A stretch of DNA of 21,678 nt from an uncultured Clostridium sp. (GTDB lineage Bacteria > Bacillota_A > Clostridia > TANB77 > CAG-508). The stretch spans positions 1-21,678 of the forward strand of contig CAOJZU010000024.1 of the NCBI GenBank assembly GCA_948466265.1. Reading direction: 5' to 3'. The notes beneath the pieces are model-generated. The model saw only the letters and a list, made by a program, of their open reading frames with translations. It had not been told where the DNA came from and searched no databases. Both the position numbers and the translations under genes were made by a program. This document shows, piece by piece, positions 19,008-21,678 of this stretch (position 1 is the first letter of the stretch; every line of letters starts with the position of its first letter).

Positions 19008-19379
19008 TTATGCTAATTCTATAACAGCTCCTGCTTCTGTAAATTTAGCTTTTAATTCTTCTGCTTCTTCTTTAGAAACTCCTTCTTTAACTGTTTTTGG
19101 AGCTCCATCTACTAAGTCTTTAGCTTCTTTTAATCCAAGTCCTGTAGCATCTCTAACAACTTTGATTACTTGAATTTTGTTTGATCCAGCATCACTTAAT
19201 ACTACATTAAATGATGATTTTTCTTCAGCTCCTCCTGCTGCAGCTGCTCCTCCAGCTGCTGGTGCTGCAGCTGCAACTGCAGATACTCCATATTTTTCTT
19301 CAATTCCTTTAACTAATTCTGATAATTCAACTACTGTTAAGCTATCAATAGTTTCTAATAACTCTTCTATTTTTGCCAT
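19008..19379 (-). CDS. rplL: 50S ribosomal protein L7/L12
   Basis: Stalk protein of the large subunit that recruits translational GTPases; 123 aa, normal length. It shows the N-terminal dimerisation domain ([20 protein letters not shown]), an Ala/Gly-rich hinge (about residues 35-52), and the C-terminal domain with [20 protein letters not shown] and [14 protein letters not shown]. It has no in-frame CGG. It lies 45 nt after rplJ and is last in the nusG-rplKAJL run; rpoB, usually next, is about 13 kb away. Confidence 0.98.
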   Translation of the reverse strand: MAKIEELLETIDSLTVVELSELVKGIEEKYGVSAVAAAAPAAGGAAAAGGAEEKSSFNVVLSDAGSNKIQVIKVVRDATGLGLKEAKDLVDGAPKTVKEGVSKEEAEELKAKFTEAGAVIELA

Positions 19380-19424
19380 TTTATTTTTCTCTCCTTTAAA
19401 TTTAAATTTTATAATTATTTTTGA

Positions 19425-19934
19425 TTATGCATTAGTTGCACTTTCTTTTTGAATTCTAACTTGATCAATTGCCACTGCAAATTTTGAAATAGTTCCAAGT
19501 AATCCACCAGCAAGCATTCCTAGTAATGTCTCTCTTGATGGTAGTTTTGCAAGTGTTATTATTTCTTCTGCAGTCATAACTTTACCTTCTACAACTCCTC
19601 CTTTTATTTTATAGAAGTCGTGTTCTTTTGTATATTCGTAAATTGCCTTTGCAGGTTCTAGATAGTCATCTTTTCCTATTATTACTGCTGTTGGCCCTTC
19701 TACTGCTGATTCTAATCCTTGAATTTCACATTTTTCAAGTGCTCTTCTTGAAATATTATTTTTGATTATTGTATATTCTGTATTTGATTTTCTTAAAGTA
19801 GCTCTTAATTTAGTTACATCTTCAACATTTATTCCTCTATAGTCTGTAAATAGTACTAATTTTGCATCTTTCATTTTTTCTGCAAGTTTATTTACCTCTT
19901 CTTCCTTTTGTTTAATTATATTTTTGTTTGCCAT
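19425..19934 (-). CDS. rplJ: 50S ribosomal protein L10
   Basis: Base of the ribosomal stalk, binding 23S rRNA and L7/L12 dimers. 169 aa with family motifs LVLFTDYRGINVEDVTKLR, EYTIIKNNISRRALE and GPTAVIIGKDD. The ATG at 19934 (MANKNIIKQKEEE) is chosen because GGGAGGTG sits 6 nt upstream; an ATG at 19949 would overlap that site. It has no in-frame CGG. It follows an L10-type leader that probably mediates autoregulation. Confidence 0.97.
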   Translation of the reverse strand: MANKNIIKQKEEEVNKLAEKMKDAKLVLFTDYRGINVEDVTKLRATLRKSNTEYTIIKNNISRRALEKCEIQGLESAVEGPTAVIIGKDDYLEPAKAIYEYTKEHDFYKIKGGVVEGKVMTAEEIITLAKLPSRETLLGMLAGGLLGTISKFAVAIDQVRIQKESATNA

Positions 19935-19975
19935 TTTTTCACCTCCCATTTCATAGCATTTATATTATAAATTTA

Positions 19976-20080
19976 AAGTCTTAAATCATTTCCCTAAAAT
20001 TTACCGAGGGAAAAAATTTAAGACTTCTAAATTCTCTTTTCTTTTTTCCTCGGTAGGTCTTATTTTTGCCTACTGTCTTA
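19976..20080 (-). promoter_or_regulatory. L10 (rplJ) leader with alternative hairpins
   Basis: Between rplA and rplJ the minus strand has AGACAGTAGG...GACCTACCGAGG, the conserved pairing of L10 leaders where L10 or L10-L12 binds. Downstream, AAGTCTTAAAT (20016-20026) pairs with ATTTAAGACTT (19976-19986) around CCCT/AGGG. In competition, ACCGAGG plus A-run (20042-20054) can pair with T-run plus CCCTCGGT (20003-20016), about 13 bp. These pairings exclude each other, as expected for attenuation or autoregulation of rplJL. Confidence 0.75.
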
Positions 20081-20102
20081 GGATATTAAATTATATATTC
20101 AA

Positions 20103-20788
20103 TTATTTCTGATCTATAAATAATCCGAGGACCCATTGTTGTTGTTAAGCTTACACTTCTAATATATTGTCCTTTTGCTGCTGCAGGTTTAGCTTTTATA
20201 ATTGCTTCCATGATTGTATTATAGTTTTCAAATAGTTTTTCAGCTCCAAATGACACTTTACCAAAACCTAAGTGAATTATGTTAGTTTTATCTAATCTAT
20301 ATTCAACTTTACCTGATTTAATATCAGCTATTGCTTTTGCTACATCCATTGTAACTGTTCCTGATTTAGGGTTTGGCATTAATCCTTTTGGTCCGAAGTA
20401 CCTTTCCAAGTCTTCCTACAACTCCCATCATATCAGGTGTTGCAACTATTACATCATATTCAAACCAGTTTTCTTTTTCAATCTTTGGTATTAATTCTTC
20501 TGCTCCAACAAAGTCTGCCCCTGCATTCTTTGCTTCTTCTGCTTTTGGTCCTTTTGCAAATACTAATACTCTTGCTGTTTTACCTGTACCATTTGGAAGT
20601 ACAACTGTACCTCTTACTTGTTGGTCAGCATGTTTTGAATCTACACCTAGTTTAACATGAAGTTCAACTGTTTCATCAAATTTTGTTTTAGGAAATTTTT
20701 CGATTATATCTAAAGCTTCCTTTGCTTCATATAATTTTCCTTTTTCGATAAGCTTTTCTGCTTCTAAATATCTTTTTCCTCTTTTCAT
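20103..20788 (-). CDS. rplA: 50S ribosomal protein L1 (two CGG +1 sites)
   Basis: L1 stalk protein binding 23S rRNA, 227 aa after correction. Family features are [59 protein letters not shown] and [20 protein letters not shown]. The in-frame CGG at 20395 (after CTT) encodes Gly132 in the most conserved stretch of the protein; zero-frame reading terminates about nine codons later. A second at 20127 (after CCT) encodes Gly221 in the C-terminal TMGPGLFIDQK, and the corrected stop TAA is at 20103-20105. L11, L10 and L7/L12 beside it have no such sites. It lies 60 nt after rplK. Confidence 0.96.
20124..20127 (-). other. CGGA +1 recoding site 23 (rplA Gly221)
   Basis: CCT CGG A. Shift restores the L1 C-terminus TMGPG-LFIDQK. 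Confidence 0.88.
20392..20395 (-). other. CGGA +1 recoding site 24 (rplA Gly132)
   Basis: CTT CGG A. Shift restores [16 protein letters not shown]. Confidence 0.9.
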
Positions 20789-20848
20789 TTTTACCTCCCT
20801 TGGTTTTAGCGAAATTTATTTTTTAAATTTCTCCCAATTAATTTTATT

Positions 20849-21274
20849 TTATTCTACTACTATACCCATAGATCTAGCAGTTCCCATAACCATACTCATA
20901 GCTGCTTCAACTGATGCTGCATTTAAGTCTTCCATTTTTTGTTCAGCTATTTGTTTTACTTGGTCTTTAGTTATCTTTGCAACTTTTTCTTTATTAGGTT
21001 TACCAGAACCTTTTTCTATTTTTATAGCTTTTTTAATTAATACAGCAACTGGTGGAACTTTTGTTACGAATTCAAAAGATTTATCAGCATATACTGTAAG
21101 AACTACTGGTATTATCATTCCAGGTTGGTTTGCTGTTCTATCATTAAATTCTTTAACGAATTGCATGATATTAACTCCGCTTGAACCAAGTGCTGGTCCT
21201 ACTGGTGGAGCAGGTGTTGCTTTTCCTGCTTCTATTTGTAATTTTATTACACTTGATACTTCTTTTTGTGCCAT
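20849..21274 (-). CDS. rplK: 50S ribosomal protein L11
   Basis: Part of the GTPase-associated centre of the 50S subunit; 141 aa, normal length. Motifs: [35 protein letters not shown], and C-terminal [19 protein letters not shown]. No in-frame CGG; AGC-GGA at SSG is out of phase and is read normally. It lies 41 nt after nusG. Confidence 0.98.
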   Translation of the reverse strand: MAQKEVSSVIKLQIEAGKATPAPPVGPALGSSGVNIMQFVKEFNDRTANQPGMIIPVVLTVYADKSFEFVTKVPPVAVLIKKAIKIEKGSGKPNKEKVAKITKDQVKQIAEQKMEDLNAASVEAAMSMVMGTARSMGIVVE

Positions 21275-21315
21275 TTTGTATCTTGCACCTACCTTTCTTT
21301 AATTTTATCTATTAT

Positions 21316-21678
21316 TTAGATTTTTTGAACTTGTGCAAATTCTAATTCTACTGGTGTTTCTCTTCCAAACATTGAAACAAGTACCTTTACTTTCCCTTTT
21401 TCTTTGTTTATTTCTTGTACAACACCGATAAAGCCTTCCAATGGTCCGTTTATAACTTTTACAGACTCATTTACTTCATAATCTATTTTTATTGGAACTT
21501 CCTCAAATCCCATATTTCTAATTTCCTCTTCTGTAAGAGGTATAGGATTAGTTCCTGAGCCAACAAAACCTGTAACTCCTCTAGTATTTCTAACAATGTA
21601 CCATGTTTCGTCAGTTACTATCATTTTTATTAAAACATATCCTGGGAAAACTTTTTTTAAGTTTGCTTTTCTTTTTCC
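21316..21678 (-). CDS. nusG: Transcription termination/antitermination protein NusG (partial, N-terminus outside window)
   Basis: The last 120 residues of NusG, which binds RNA polymerase and links transcription with translation. FPGYVLIKM and [18 protein letters not shown] belong to the NGN domain, and [19 protein letters not shown] to the C-terminal KOW domain. The frame is open to the window edge, so the gene continues upstream. No in-frame CGG occurs in this part; ATC-GGT and AAC-GGA are out of phase. Confidence 0.97.
   Translation of the reverse strand, partial: GKRKANLKKVFPGYVLIKMIVTDETWYIVRNTRGVTGFVGSGTNPIPLTEEEIRNMGFEEVPIKIDYEVNESVKVINGPLEGFIGVVQEINKEKGKVKVLVSMFGRETPVELEFAQVQKI

Overview
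The window is AT-rich DNA from a Gram-positive anaerobe, most likely an uncultured low-GC Clostridia (Bacillota). The signs are AGGAGG-type ribosome binding sites, TTGACA/TATAAT promoters, a four-subunit ferredoxin-dependent 2-oxoacid oxidoreductase, an LPXTG-anchored surface protein, a cohesin/dockerin pair and Clostridia-like RpoB/RpoC. Almost every gene lies on the minus strand. Read 5' to 3' on that strand (high to low coordinates) the order is: nusG (cut by the window edge), rplK, rplA, L10 leader, rplJ, rplL and a terminator (21678-18963); a dockerin-type secreted protein and an LPXTG-anchored cohesin-type protein (18691-15926); an MTA/SAH-deaminase-like amidohydrolase (15853-14568); galU, the only plus-strand gene (13570-14439); tRNA-Arg(CCU), tadA and a small membrane protein (13369-12001); an acyl-ACP thioesterase, porG-porD-porA-porB and a GH25 lysozyme (11877-6584); then rpoB and the start of rpoC (6081-1). 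The usual rplKAJL-rpoBC run is therefore split by about 13 kb of unrelated genes.

The main result is a recoding pattern. Twelve of the nineteen protein genes look broken by +1 frameshifts, 24 in all, including essential genes (rpoB three times, rpoC, rplA twice, tadA twice). Every break has the same form: the ribosome meets an in-frame CGG whose last two bases plus the next base spell a glycine codon (CGGA 20 times, CGGT 3, CGGG 1). Skipping the C, or reading CGGN as one four-base glycine codon, restores the expected family sequence. After this correction each complete gene is an exact multiple of three with a stop where the family should end. I found no in-frame CGG that has to be read as arginine. 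By eye I counted 28 CGG triplets in genes in the other two phases (18 as xxC-GGN, 10 as xCG-GNN), and all of these read normally. Sequencing error cannot know the reading frame, so this points to translation in which CGG is not an arginine codon but a +1 frameshift or quadruplet-glycine signal. I annotate the affected genes as intact, recoded genes, not pseudogenes.

Other points of interest are the adjacent cohesin and dockerin genes, which suggest a small cell-surface assembly; tadA beside tRNA-Arg(CCU), relevant because inosine-34 made by TadA reads CGU/CGC/CGA but not CGG; an L10 leader with mutually exclusive hairpins; structured convergent intergenic DNA after galU; and an unidentified compact inverted-repeat element at 18890-18957. 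All counts and translations were done by hand.
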